The notes beneath the pieces are model-generated. The model saw only the letters and a program-made list of their open reading frames with translations, made no database searches and was not told the origin of the DNA. Both the position numbers and the translations under genes were made by a program. A DNA stretch of 64,000 nt from Ascaphus truei (taxonomy: Eukaryota > Chordata > Amphibia > Anura > Ascaphidae), in the NCBI GenBank assembly GCA_036426205.1, contig CM071570.1:76187691-76251690 (forward strand). The letters are read 5' to 3'. Positions 22,061 through 32,974 of this stretch are shown here, piece after piece (position 1 is the first letter of the stretch; each line of letters begins with the position of its first letter).

Positions 22061-22433
22061 CAAGGTTTGGTTGTCTACTAAAAATATCCACCTCAAAACC
22101 CCTTCCCCCAAATTGGCACCTAGGTTTCTGGGGCCATTTCCTATCGTGGAGCAGGTAAACCTGGTGGCCTTCCATCTTCAATTACCTCAAAGCATGAGAA
22201 TTCCTAATGTTTTTCACACATCTCTTCTCAAACCGTTCATTTCCAGTCCTCTCTTTCTGGACCACACTCTGAGACCAGACCCAGTTATCATTCAGGGCAA
22301 CGAAGAGTATGAGGTCCAAACCATACTGGATTCCCACTTCTCAAGAGGAAAGGTTCAATTCTTGGTCCATTGGAAGGGCTTTGGACCCAAAGAGAGGTAT
22401 TGGGTACCTCTCAAAGACATCCACGCACCATAA
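22061..22433 (+). pseudogene. Integrase C-terminal part with chromodomain
   Basis: A GPFPIVEQVN-type SH3-like segment and a FHTSLLKPF block lead into a chromodomain at about 22306-22425: a YEVQTILDSH strand, a VQFLVHWKGF strand and the ...RYWVPLKDI end with its aromatic residues. In chromoviruses this module guides integration toward particular chromatin marks. The frame is open to the TAA at 22431-22433, which ends Pol. Confidence 0.88.
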
Positions 22434-22498
22434 CTTCTCAAACGCTTCCGTAAAAAGTTCCCATCCAAACCGTTGGAGGATCTTCCTGAGGCCGACCC

Positions 22499-22512
22499 TG
22501 AAGGGGGGGTAC
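22499..22512 (+). promoter_or_regulatory. Polypurine tract
   Basis: GAAGGGGGGG directly before the 3' LTR is the expected plus-strand DNA primer. Three bases (TAC) separate it from the LTR start TGTGAGG. Confidence 0.85.
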
Positions 22513-23315
22513 TGTGAGGATTCGGGGTCACAGCGTTCGCAGCGTGACCCCCCCTTACCTCTCGATATACCCACTGTTGCTGGACGCCCCCCTCTATGGT
22601 CCCGTCCGATTCCCGCGATTGGGGGACTCCCCCTTTGTCACCGGCGGGTTGCCGCTGTCTCGCGGGTGGCTGGGACTCCGGTGGCAGTGTTGTCTCACGG
22701 GCGCGCGCCCCACCCTCATTACAGAGCGTGCGCCGGACCAAGTTAATTTATTAACAGCTCCTGCAGTGAGGCCCTGCCCCCAACACACACACAGTCACCA
22801 ATCATGTCACAAGACTGCTCACCTGCATTCTTCCTTAGGCAGCCTATCCAGGACAGCTCCATGCACTCCTCCAGGTCTGCCCCCTCTTCCTATTCACCAG
22901 CCGCACTATATAATGCCTGTCCTGCCTTTCCCACATTGCTCGATATAGTCTCTGCTACGGACGTCTATTCTGGCTCTCCCTTTGTCTTCGTTTATTCAGG
23001 TTGCGACCCGGCTTGGCGGACGTTCCTCTGGCTCTAGACCCTGGCTCCCACTTGACCTTTCAGCTTCTCTCATCCCTCGACCACAGCTTGGACCTCGACC
23101 TCCCGGATCTCTCTCTCCCCGACCTTGGCTAACGGCAACGACTTCGTCTCTTCTGTACCGTACCGGCAAGTATTGCTACACCTATTCACACCTGGCCTGG
23201 CAATGCCAAAACACCACACTCCGGACACGCTCCTTCTGCTGCGGGTGCGTGCACATATACGCCCCCACCTCAGTATAAGGGACGAGTCTGGTCTGCGGGC
23301 GGCACCGGCGTAACA
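22513..23315 (+). repeat. 3' LTR of the chromovirus
   Basis: Matches 16042-16847 over its whole length with scattered substitutions and small indels. It ends GCGTAACA and is followed by the target duplication CTGCA (23316-23320). Confidence 0.95.
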
Positions 23316-23320
23316 CTGCA

Positions 23321-23550
23321 CATATTGTGGGCATGGTTTACAGCAGTCACAATAAATGGCTTTATTGTGAAATGCTTGGTTTATTTAAATGTCGTGTGTT
23401 CTATTTTGTGCCTGTTTTTTTTTTTTTTGCTTCCCCATTCATTGCCATAGTGACAAACCATGCCCATATTATATGGGCAGTGTTTAACACTGTGCCAATC
23501 AATTGGTTTATTGGCATTTTTTTTGATGTAATGTTTTTTATAGATCTAAC
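23321..23550. repeat. Inverse copy of a repeat seen at 14690-15340
   Basis: CCCATTCATTGCCATAGTG and ACCATGCCCATATTATATGG here are near inverse matches to pieces around 14720 and 14975-15015. The gypsy element therefore landed between, or next to, inverted copies of an older repeat. No gene is present. Confidence 0.5.
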
Positions 23551-25100
23551 AGCACTCCACTGAAAAACTTTACAGGTATCTACAGTACCACAAAATGTGG
23601 AGAAGGGGGCAAAGGTTTAAAGCTTAATCTGCTTTTCTTCTGGCCCATTCCCACATATAAGGAGAACTGTGGTACATCCTTAAAGATATAATCGTTCCAT
23701 TAGAAATACAGTAAGCCAAGTAAAAAAGGAGTCAGTAGGATGCTAACTGAGTTCCTGCTGCCGTAAAGCCTTTTTGAGACTGATCTATGGATCAAAGGAA
23801 ACTGTAAAATCCGTTTCGGATTTAGGCGAAAAGTTCATCCATCTCTATTCATGGCACATTATCAGATGCATCTCTTGATGTGTTTCATACATTTATATGG
23901 TCTCTAATATATATCTTTGTATGACACAATGAAAGGGTTAAGTCCTATACTCAGTCCAATCATTTGAGTGGCACTTTAGACCTTTTTTGCTTGTAGGCTA
24001 TTACCAGAAATAACGCAATGATAATCATGGTCTACATGTGAGTAACGGCAGTTTTTGGTGTGACCTAATTATCGTAATGTTATTTTTATGCACTAACATT
24101 AAAAGAGGTTTGTGGTTATGTGATGTACAGCTCATTAGTATATGAGTAAACCAGACCTCCGTTCAAAGTTAGCAAAAGTTAGCAAACTGATATTTCTCGG
24201 ATTAACACGAGTGGATCTTAACGCTAATCACCTTTGTGGATATGCAATACAACTATCAATACGTTAAATAGGTATAACGTCCCAATAAAACAGTTGAGGA
24301 TATAAAATGTTTTATGGTTTATTTAGAATATACATGCACAATGTTTCAAGGTACATTACATTGGTTTTGCTTGCTTTTGTGATTTAAGCAAAAAATCTAT
24401 TTATGAAAAGAAAAAGGAGAATTTACGGGTTAATTTGTCATCTGAAATCCCTAATCTGATCTGGCATTAAATTAAAGCAGCAATCCGCGCTAATTACAGT
24501 ACATTTTTGCCCTTTTCAACGTTGTTTTTATTTGTAAAATCTGATGATTTCTTCAGGGGATATAAGTGTTTGAAGTGTCCCGAAGGTTAAAATGAAGTTC
24601 AGTTCCGATCTTATTGCAGTCTAAAGATTACCAAAATCTAGAGATACGAAAATCCTGCTTTTGACACTACAAAAGCAGGACATGTCAGGGTGCATGATAA
24701 AACATTATATGACTTATATGAGTTGATTATATCAACTTATATACTGTAAGCTTCCGGGGCAATTACTTGTTTAAGATGCTTTTGTATGATATGTCTAAAC
24801 ATGAAAATACAGCTTGTTCTATTTGCCGCAAGAGCTAAAAGACAAGATATCCAATAATTACTAAACGATATAGTAATAAAACAATATACATATATTGTAC
24901 ATAACACAAAAACACACAGAATTTGCTATAGACTACAGATACTATAAACAAATACACTGTAATGACAGAAACAATAACAATTATATTATAATCCCTAATA
25001 TCATAATAAGAATAGACTACTTAACACATATTCTGAATGGTACTCACACAACTATCAACGTGTCTTCCTGTTACTTCCTGGTTCATGAGCATACAAATAT
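23551..25100. other. AT-rich stretch, no gene recognised
   Basis: No domain-bearing frame. Around 23805-23865 an AGGCGAAAAGTTCATCCATCTCTAT-like stretch resembles the end of a hAT-type MITE common in frog-like sequence (compare 34548). The rest looks anonymous. Confidence 0.35.
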
Positions 25101-25109
25101 CCACAGAGG

Positions 25110-25170
25110 AAGACAGGTTAGTACACTTTGACAAAGCGATGGGGCGCAAAAACATGTTACTGTAACTTTG
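25110..25170 (+). ncRNA. Weak hammerhead-like relic
   Basis: TTGACAA (25128-25134) followed by an AGCG...CGCA mini-stem and AAAAC resembles an eroded CTGACGA/GAAAC core. Three core bases differ, so it would be inactive. It is listed because the surrounding layout (ATTAAA downstream at 25188) resembles the other hammerhead-bearing loci. Confidence 0.25.
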
Positions 25171-25854
25171 CTCTTCCTATTTTTGCATTAAACCGCTTTT
25201 TATTCACACTCTTGCACTGTCTCAGTTCGTGGTGCGGCGCTGGCTTGCTGCCAATTTTTTTTGTTCCTACACAGGTGTGAAAATAAAAGTGCAAAACTCT
25301 CATAGTGCAGAATTTAAAATATTTAGTGGTAACAAGAGGGAGGGGGGAGTAAACACGTACAAATAATCAGCGGTTAAAAGCATTGAGGTATAAAAACTAT
25401 ACAGTAAGTCTGGACATCGGAGTCAATCCCTGCTCCAGCGTCCAGCCTTGTAAGGGTGATGTTAGGAGGCAGGCAGACTTGACATGAGACCACAGCTGAT
25501 GTACAAAAGCAGTTTGGCGCAGGAAGTCCAAATTTCAATGGAGCAAGCTTTCACGGCAATGGTAAGCTGAAACTCAATGAGAAAATCAGACGGGAAGATG
25601 ATCGCCAATAGAACGGATAGACGAGCTGCTGCCTGGATGGACATCGGCTCAAGCACAAAATAGCAAGACTCCGATTAACAGGAGCCTCTAGACCTCTCAC
25701 CCAGCCCCAGCAGGGTAGACAGTCAACTCTGTATGAAAGGCGCACCAGTGAAGTACTGAAGCACCCATGTATGGCGTCACCCCCAACAGAGCGACAGGAG
25801 GTGTCAGGGGGTGATCTACAGATAGAGTGGATCACAGTGGCAGGAACAGCAGGG
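25171..25854. other. No gene recognised
   Basis: It may include the flank of a repeat unit, since frames across it have no family features. Sequence becomes G/C-richer toward the minisatellite at 25855. Confidence 0.35.
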
Positions 25855-26021
25855 AGCGTGGTCGGGGTCGCAAGCAGAGGTTGGAGTCAGGCAGAAGGTA
25901 GTGTAGTCAGGGTCAAAAGCAGAAGTCGGAGGCAGGCGGCAGGTAGCGTGGTCAGGGTCACAAGCAGAGGTCGAAGGCAGGCGGCAGGTAGCTTGGTCAG
26001 GGTCACAAGCAGAGTTCGGCA
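25855..26021 (+). repeat. 45-bp minisatellite, nearly four copies
   Basis: Units begin AGCGTGGTCAGGGTC and end GGCAGGCGGCAGGT; the last unit is cut short. Because 45 is divisible by three, a repetitive open frame crosses the array without being a gene. Confidence 0.85.
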
Positions 26022-26028
26022 ATGAGGT

Positions 26029-26290
26029 GTAACGAGTGCTCACCACAAACAGGGTGGGACTGCAGGGCTGAGGTGGGGATGTTAGAATACGCCAACCAAC
26101 AACCGCGTAACCGTGTCCGGATTGCAGTCATAGTCATGTAGCTGGGTCAGGGTAGGAGAGGTCAGGATAGTCTTAATACTTGCCGTGGTCTAGGATTGGA
26201 GAAGTTGGATGGTCGTGTGCGTAGCCGAGGTCCAGGGGTCAGAGAAGGTAGAGGTTTGGGTTAAATCTGAGGTCAAAGGTACAAGATATC
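26029..26290 (-). repeat. 3' LTR (partial) of the minus-strand gypsy
   Basis: It matches the first about 230 bp of 11140-11936 and ends where integrase-coding sequence starts. More than half of the LTR is missing compared with the copy at 11140-11936. Confidence 0.75.
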
Positions 26291-26565
26291 AAGCGGAGGT
26301 CTGTTACGGGGAGTTTTGTTCTGGGCACAAGTGGTAAATGCAGTGACGAATTCCTTAATGTCCTTGCGCATCCCTGGTCAACAAAAGGTCCTTTCCAGAA
26401 GATCAATAGTTCTCCTTGTACCTGGATTACCAGAGCTTTTCGAAGAATTACCCCATTCCAAAACCTTTTGACAATAGGCTGGTGCAATGAAGAGACGTCC
26501 CTCTGGAACCTCAAGACCCCCCGGAATATCAGACTGACTTCTCGTGATGTCCTCCATAGCATCAA
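26291..26565 (-). pseudogene. Integrase N-terminal zinc-finger remnant
   Basis: On the minus strand the region encodes a helix plus a CAQNK-type Cys segment of the gypsy integrase zinc finger (near 26305-26345), in a different frame from the sequence just upstream, so at least one frameshift is present. The DDE core is absent because the sequence passes directly into LTR. Confidence 0.6.
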
Positions 26566-26664
26566 ATTTGTTGACAGAGATGATACATGATGGGAGAAGT
26601 ATGGTTTCCGGTCAGTACCCAGCCCTGTCTACTACAAGAAATTGGTGGGAGAGGGCATCTGTCT

Positions 26665-26960
26665 TCACGTTTTTAGAGCCAGATAGAAAATAATGAAATT
26701 GAAGTGAGAGAAGAAGAGGGACCATCGCGCTTGTCTCGACTCCAAGCGGCGAGCACCTTCAATGAAGAGCAGATTCTTATGGTCTGTCAGAATAGTTACA
26801 GGGTTTTCAGTGCCCTTGAGCAAATGCCTCCATTCCTCCAAGGCCATCTTGATGGCCAACAGTTCACAATTGCCCACGACGTAATTCTGTTCGGCAGGCA
26901 AAATTTATTTTGAAAAGAACGCACAGGGGTGTAGCTTGGCTTGTGGGGTTTACCTTTGAG
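26665..26960 (-). pseudogene. RNase H of the minus-strand gypsy
   Basis: The frame encodes a [20 protein letters not shown] helix, a [12 protein letters not shown] strand and a [14 protein letters not shown] block, closely parallel to the RNase H at 19417-19610. Upstream (toward 26960) the frame is shifted. The fragment stops before the integrase linker. Confidence 0.8.
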
Positions 26961-26999
26961 GCAAGATTTCTCCGGCCCCAACATCTGAAGCATTCTTCT

Positions 27000-27930
27000 G
27001 GAGCGTGAAGGGTAGTCCTGGATCAGGATGCACCAGCACGGGGGCCGACACAATGACTGTTTTTAGCTTCTTGAATGCTTGAAGGGATACAGGAGACCAA
27101 CGTGCTGGGTCAGCTTCTTTCTGTGTCAACGCCGTAATGAGTGCTACCATGGATGAAAAGTTTTGTATGAACCTTCAGTTGTAGTTTGCGAAGCCTAAGA
27201 ACCGTTGCATGGCCTTCAGGGTCAGAGGGCGAGGCCAATCCAAAACTGCTTTCACTATGGCTGGATCCATGGCAAGGCCAGTATCGGAGATGATGTAGCC
27301 CAGAAAGGATGTCGTAGTCTGATGCAAGTGACACTACTTCAATTTCGCAAATAAGTGATTCTCCCATAGTCGTTGGAGTACCTGTTTGACATGACCCTGG
27401 TGTTCACATGCAGTCTTGGAGAAGATAAGAATGTCGTCTAGATAGACAATGACGTATTGGTCCAGGAGATCCCTGAAAACATTGTTGACAAAGTCCTGGA
27501 ATACCGCAGGAGCATTACAAAGGCCGAAAGGCATGACAAAATATTTGTAATGTCCATTCCGTGTGTTAATCTCTGTTTTCCACTCATCCCCTTGTCTCGT
27601 TCTTAAAAGATTGTAAGCTCCTCGTAAGTTCAGTTTGGTAAATAAGGTGGAACCCTGTAGTCTGTCAAAGAGTTCAGTGATGAGAGGTAAGGGGTAGAGG
27701 TTCTTGATTGTGATTTTATTAAGTCCCCGATAATCAATACATGATCTCAGGGATCCATCCTTTTTCTTTACAAAGAAGAACCCCACACCTGCAGAAGATT
27801 TAGAGTTCCGGATGAAGCCCCTTTGCAGGTTCTCTTGGATGTATTCCTTCATGGCCTTGGTCTCTGGAGGTGACAGTGGATAAGAACATCCTCGCGGATG
27901 CACTGAGCCGGGTAGAAGGTTGTTGGGGCA
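27000..27930 (-). pseudogene. pol: Reverse transcriptase of the minus-strand gypsy
   Basis: Blocks in order on the minus strand: [46 protein letters not shown] and YLDD (27433-27444), then a thumb region in another frame. The first catalytic Asp is replaced by Asn (codon 27628-27630, complement strand) and the frame breaks near 27340, so the enzyme is dead. A 189-codon frame remains open at 27334-27903. Confidence 0.88.
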
Positions 27931-28248
27931 GTCGAATGATCGGTGGGGTGGAAGCTCCTCAGCTTGAGCCTTGCTGAATATGTCCAGAAATGCAGAGTAG
28001 ATTTGAGGCAGCTGAGAAGTTACCTGCTCTGGTACAGAAACCCCACAAAGGCCTTTGGACGGTACAGAGCAGTTCTGTAGGCAGTATGAACTCCATTGAA
28101 AAGGCTGTTCTTCTGTCCAGTCGATCCGAGGGTTATGTAGTTGAAGCCATGGGAGGCCCAGGATGATGTCGATGACAGGAGAAAAAATGATGTCAAATTG
28201 GATCCTTTCGGTATGGACCTCTCCTATCTGTAACTGGAAAGGGATAGT

Positions 28249-28480
28249 TTAAAGACAAATAAAGGCGCGTTGTAAGGGTCGACCGTCAATCGCCTCAAGC
28301 CCTACCGGGTGACTTTTATGTGCCAAAGGGATTTTGTTTCTTTCCGCGAACCCCTGATCCATGACATTTCCCCCTGACCCAGAGTCCAGAAAGGCCCGAG
28401 TTGTGGCCTTGAAGGTGTCACCATTTAGGGTGATAGGTATCAAATGCCTGGTTGGCATCTTAAGAGGAGAAGTACCTAAT
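28249..28480 (-). pseudogene. Protease region of the minus-strand gypsy
   Basis: The frame carries the active-site Asp-Ser-Gly in a AFLDSGSGGN context and a downstream PVGLEAIDGRPL strand, matching the order seen in the plus-strand element. It ends at a stop near 28249 before the flap and C-terminal half continue in another frame. Confidence 0.75.
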
Positions 28481-28499
28481 GTTCCCAGGGTGATCTTCC

Positions 28500-29110
28500 T
28501 GGCTCTCGCTGGGGACTTGGTGTTCCTGACTTCTGGGGGAAAGCAGTTACCTGGTGTCCAGTATTACTGCAACGTCTGCACTGTTTCTCACCGGGCGATA
28601 GCTTGTTGCCTCCGAGCTGCATGGGTCCTTCCAGGTCCGAAAGCGGCGAGTCCAGGACCTCTGTGTAGTGGCTGCGGAGTCACTGCATGCATCGATTTCT
28701 CTCGCCCCTCTTTCCTGTAATCTTAAATCCACTCGGATGCAAAAGCCAATGAGCTCCTCCAGTTCCATTGGGCGTTCCTGTGCAGCAAGTTCACCCTTAA
28801 GGTTCTCGGAGAGATCTTGCCAGAATGCTTCCGCCAATGCCTCATCGTTCAAGCCGGTTTCAGCGGCTATGGTCCGAAATTCGACTGCATACCAGGCCAC
28901 GGGACGACTGCCTTGGGAAATATGGAAGAAAGATGAGGCAGCGGTTACCTTGCGTCTGGGCGTGTCGAATACTCTGCGGAACTCCTTGGTGAAGCGGCCT
29001 ATATCGCAGGTGAGGTCCGGCCTTTGTTCTCAGATGGGTGAAGCCCACACCAAGGCGTCATCGACTAGCAGGGATATGATATAGGCCACCTTACAGTAGA
29101 TCGCTAGGAT
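28500..29110 (-). pseudogene. gag: Gag of the minus-strand gypsy
   Basis: The frame at 28547-28900 encodes the conserved Gag core (a Y.. EFRTIAAETGLNDEAL helix, a FWQDLSENLKGELA helix and an ELIGFCIRVDLRLQER helix), parallel to the plus-strand element's Gag near 17370-17530. Upstream pieces lie in another frame. A complete zinc knuckle is not readable in one frame. Confidence 0.75.
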
Positions 29111-29383
29111 GAAAACGTGACTGCAGCAATTCAAACTGAATAGCACATTGGTTAAGAAACCCGTGACAACCAAGAGGTTCGCCACTGTAGTGGTTGGGTG
29201 TCGGGAGTCAGGGTTTGGAGGCTCTGTTCATGGGAAATGTTGTGGGAGCAGACACCACTGAGGGGACAGGATCCACAGGGGACTTTTAGTCTGGTCAGTC
29301 AAAGCTTGTACTGTAAGTAGAAGTTGCTCCATTCGCTGACAATTCTGGTCAGGCTGTTTCTCTATTTGGTTAAATATGTCAGA

Positions 29384-29446
29384 GTGCGAGTGCTCACCAC
29401 AAACAGGACGGGACCCTAGGGCTGAGGTGGGGATGTTAGAATAAAC
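29384..29446 (-). repeat. 5' LTR stub of the minus-strand gypsy
   Basis: About 63 bp (GAGTGCTCACCACAAACAGG to GGGGATGTTAGAATA) match 26034-26090. Beyond 29446 the LTR is replaced by the hammerhead-bearing sequence. Confidence 0.8.
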
Positions 29447-29778
29447 AGAGCAGGATTGCTATAGTAACCTTTAACGCTGCTAAAGGCGATCTCCGCTACT
29501 CCTGTCACTCATCCACCCCTGCCGAAGCTCCGTTCGGGAGGGAAACACGTAGGGCGTAAGGCCGCACTTATAGTGCTGGCAAGAGCGACGCGATTGACGT
29601 CACCCGGCACCGGCGCCACCAGCGAAAGTTATCATTTGTTTTTTTAGCGACAGTCGCCAGTGACGCCCGTGCAATTTGATTGGTTTAGAGACACACATGT
29701 GGCGACTGTCTCTAAAAAATCAAATTTACCCGGCTTCCAAATTTTTAGACGCTCTGTCGTGATTACTATAAGCCTTTC
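29447..29778 (+). mobile_element. Probable hammerhead-bearing repeat fragment
   Basis: Sequence interrupting the gypsy LTR. It contains the hammerhead-like core at 29510-29556 and a later self-complementary pair (AGCGACAGTCGCCA near 29646 and TGGCGACTGTCTCT near 29699). No coding frame. The right end gives way to the tandem units at 29779. Confidence 0.4.
29510..29556 (+). ncRNA. Hammerhead-like relic
   Basis: CTGCCGA (29519-29525; consensus CTGANGA) and GAAAC (29542-29546) flank a good stem II (CTCCG..CGGGAG). A short CCC/GGG pairing (29516-29518 with 29552-29554) could be stem I. One core base differs from consensus, which would be expected to kill activity. Confidence 0.4.
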
Positions 29779-30309
29779 TATGATCCAATGTTTGATCATT
29801 CTTCCCCTACACATTGTGTACATTTAGCCACGCCCACTAGCACTCCTTTTGACTCTTATATACATATATGTATTATGTGGTAATGTTTGGAGTTTCTCAG
29901 AGCTTGTTGGGTATCTGTGTGTTTATTAACTATGTGCAGCTGGTCTCAGCTGTTTTGGGAGGGTAGTGCCCCCCCACCCCCAAGGTTTAAGTTCGCCACG
30001 CCCCACTTTCCAAGTTGGCAGGGCAGTTTCATTTTGCTGGGTTATGACAGATCCAATGTTTGATCATTCTTTCCCTAATTATAGAGGTAAATAAGAATTT
30101 TAACTCAGGGAGTGTTAGGACCTGCTAACGGTCATGCCTTGAAGTGGCACCAGGCTTAAGATGCTTTGGCCAAAGGTTTAAACTAAATTACCCTTTTTCA
30201 AGAGAATATATAGGTATTGCACTGTGTATTTTTGAAGTAGCTTTGGGCATCTTTGTTTGTTTTTTGTTGTGTACATTTAGCCACCCCCACTAGCACTTCT
30301 TTTGACACT

Positions 30310-30351
<42 letters not shown>

Positions 30352-30400
30352 GTGGTAATGTTTGGGGTTTCTCAGAGCTTGTTGGGTATATGTGTGTCTT
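29779..30400 (+). repeat. Two tandem units of a dispersed repeat family
   Basis: GATCCAATGTTTGATCATTC occurs at 29779 and 30051. A TGTGTACATTTAGCCAC... to TTGTTGGGTAT block occurs at about 29815-29912 and 30268-30391. Diverged matches to the GGTAAA..AAG, GGACCTGC and CTTTGGCCAAAGG parts are present at 12925-13025, so the family is dispersed. No coding potential. Confidence 0.7.
30308..30349. repeat. (AT)n microsatellite
   Basis: An uninterrupted AT run inside the second tandem unit; the first unit has only a short ATATATG at the same place. Confidence 0.9.
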
Positions 30401-32610
30401 TTTTCTAAGCTTGGCTCTTTTTAATGTCTGCATTAAGTCTTTTAAGTGTTTAGTGCCAGGGCCCAAAACTTCTATGTAATCTTTCATAGCCGGACTTGTT
30501 AAACCTCTGTTATACTTTTACATTTATCATTAATCATTTATTTAAGAGCATGTCACACTGTTGAGATGAAAGAGCCTAGTTTTTTTTTAGAAGCTTGAGA
30601 TAGAAAAAGACAAGTTAACGTCATAATAATCACTAAGATCTTCCTTTGTGCTTCAACTGTCAACTTCAAAGGTAAAAATACATGAGGCTGCTTCTTATGA
30701 ATAAATAAATTACATAATAATGTAATATAATTTCGAAAGAGCTAGCAGCAACATAATGTAATATGTTTTACCTTTGCCTGCTACTGAGATAAAAAATTGC
30801 ATAGTGCAATTACAATTACTGTTTTCTTGGAAATTGGTTATTAACTAATATATATATAATAATTTAAGGCTTCCAACACAGCGTTCTTCTGGTAAATCAG
30901 TATAAAATATCCACGGTTAAGGTTACTCATTTATTTACTAAGAATCATTTCAACATCAACATAAAACACTACTCAGAAAATCATGTCAGCAACAACTAAA
31001 ACTACATTAATATCACAACTTATTTTATTATTATAGTCTATAGTGAAAACCACTTCCTCGTTAACATACAGGTGGTTACAGCTAAAATCAGAATAAAACA
31101 AATACAATTATGACCTTCTCATGCAAACTGACTATTCTGGATAATAATATTTCTTAATAATAGACAAAATACAACTATATTTACATTATTTTAATTGACC
31201 TTAACAACTATCACATTTAGTCACAAAAAAATAGTTTCATTTTTCGATGTTGCGGGTACAGATGTAACTGGACCTATTGTCACGCCGCATGCCCCCCCAC
31301 CCTCCGCATTGATGACGTGGTGGCACTATCTCCGGAGTAGCAGATTTTTGTTTTTTCAGCTGCAGTTCGCAGACAGTCCGGCTACATCTGTGAAACAGAG
31401 ATTGCTATTACAGATGGAGCAGTTCTGGTGTTCAAAAGTAAGTGAAAGCCGCAGCAGGAGGAATTAATTTTCCTGTTTAAGTCCTTCCACTGCCCTTTGG
31501 ATGCACTAAAATGGTAGAGGAACTACAACATCATGGAAATTGGGCCCTATATGCACTGTTAGGGGTTTCATTTATCTTCTATTGGTTGCGTTTACTCCTC
31601 GGCCGACTGCTGTCACACTCCAGTGCTGTGCTAAAATATGTAACATGGCTATTCAAATTTTGTGTGGATGAGCCATATAATACTGTATGTCAAATAAACC
31701 ATAATGTTGTCTACTTTTAGAAAACGCATGTACAAAATGTAATGGATTTTCATTTTGTTTAGTTACCATTTTTACAAGAGACAAGGTGGTGGGTCCCGAG
31801 TAGCATTACACAGAATTTGACGCACACATTTAACTCAGTTACTGTAATTACAGGAACTAAACAATAATGCACACAGACGGCACACTCATTTTCTGAAAGT
31901 AGACAATCTGAGGAATCCAGGGGTGAGTCACTTAAAACTATGAAATACCTATAAAAATATGTGGATTGTGTAGATTACGCCTTTTTTGGCAGATAATTCA
32001 TCTGTAAACTTCAAAGGGCTTTTAATGAGAGAATGGGCCTTCAATTTATTCTATTTTTTTATTATCAAATTCTAAGTAAAAAATGCTGTTTGCTGTTGCT
32101 ACTATTGGACAGTGATAGAACTCGGTGGTAATTCCAGAGGCTCAGATCGTCACTTTGTGGGTTAAATTGGTGGAATATTGAAAATGTTAATTTGAACAAA
32201 GCTGATCTTTCCTAGTTTTTCAGCATACTGTGGTCCTTCTGAGCAACTGTGTTGAAACAGGTCAGCAGGAGCAGTAGAGATTTGTCTTCAAATTTGTTTT
32301 GCACATTTTTTCGCAGTTTTCTCTTAAATTTCCAATTTTTGCAAAATGTTTGTGGAAGTTCACAATGCTAAAAATGTTGGTAATTTCATCCGAATTCTGC
32401 AAAAAAAAGCAGTAAATGGTACTACGGTTCATAAAGGGCCATGTGACAATGCTCGTTGATTTTTTTTAATGCTTGGCAAATTTGTTTTTGTAAAGCATGC
32501 CATTTTTGCAAATTTGTTTGCCACAAAAATGGCAAATTTCCCCAAAGGACATGAACATATCTAGTAGCATTTCCACTGCGTACTCAGGGCCAAAATGCAA
32601 TATGTGCTAC
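30401..32610. other. AT-rich stretch, no gene recognised
   Basis: No domain-bearing frame. A GC-richer island at 31270-31470 includes a possible splice-donor-like GTAAGTG (31438-31444), but no acceptor or homologous exon is recognised. The remainder is anonymous. Confidence 0.35.
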
Positions 32611-32614
32611 TGTA

Positions 32615-32974
32615 CTGCTGCGGCCGAGTTTATTCGAGCATTTGCCCGTTCTCGGCCGCAGCAGTAACCTGGCGCGCGCCGGAGGGTGCCGGGCACGCGC
32701 CGGAAAGAGCGGAAAGAGCGCCCTCCGATCGGGGCGCTCTCCCTCCCGCTGCCGGGTCCGCCGGGTCCCCCGGAACCCCCTGCCGCCGTCCCCCACATCG
32801 CGGGACACCAGGGCTCCCTCGGGGAGCCCTGTACACGCGTGCAGGGGGCGCTGGCACCCGATGACGCGTGACCGCGCATCGGTGACGCGCGGCACGCCGA
32901 GGGAGTGGGGCTAGCAAGCCGGGGCATCCCCCGGCTTGCGGAACTAGCCCTGCTCGAATAAATCGTGTCGGTAG
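32615..32974. mobile_element. 360-bp MITE with 4-bp target duplication TGTA
   Basis: Left end CTGCTGCGGCCGAGTTTATT, right end CGAATAAATCGTGTCGGTAG; both contain TTTATTCGAGCA-type cores in inverse orientation, as in 19613-20009. Flanks are TGTA at 32611-32614 and 32975-32978. The interior is CpG-dense (32680-32930), unlike the AT-rich surroundings, and encodes nothing convincing. Confidence 0.85.

Larger units (their letters stand above)
16042..23315 (+). mobile_element. Ty3/gypsy chromovirus, full length but defective
   Basis: Two LTRs of about 805 bp bracket gag, protease, RT, RNase H, integrase and a C-terminal chromodomain, in the standard Ty3/gypsy order. The flanks carry a perfect 5-bp target duplication, CTGCA, at 16037-16041 and 23316-23320, so the ends are certain. 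The coding region has several stops and frameshifts and is split by later insertions at 19613-20009 and 20038-20900. The 5' LTR runs almost straight into gag. The bases after it can pair with the predicted transcript start, the self-priming arrangement known from the Tf1/sushi lineage. Confidence 0.95.
26029..29446 (-). mobile_element. Ty3/gypsy relic on the minus strand
   Basis: Read on the minus strand from right to left it shows an LTR end (29446 to 29384), gag, protease, RT, RNase H, an integrase start, and LTR sequence (26290 to 26029). Both LTR pieces begin with the same CGAGTGCTCACCACAAACAGG phrase on the plus strand. The right LTR is cut at 29446 by unrelated sequence, and the integrase core is deleted where it meets the left LTR. 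It is related to, but clearly distinct from, the plus-strand chromovirus. Confidence 0.88.

Noticed and set aside
31195..31467. Possible host exon with a donor-like GTAAGTG
   Set aside because: No acceptor, no domain and no second exon; a single GTAAGT-like string is expected by chance.
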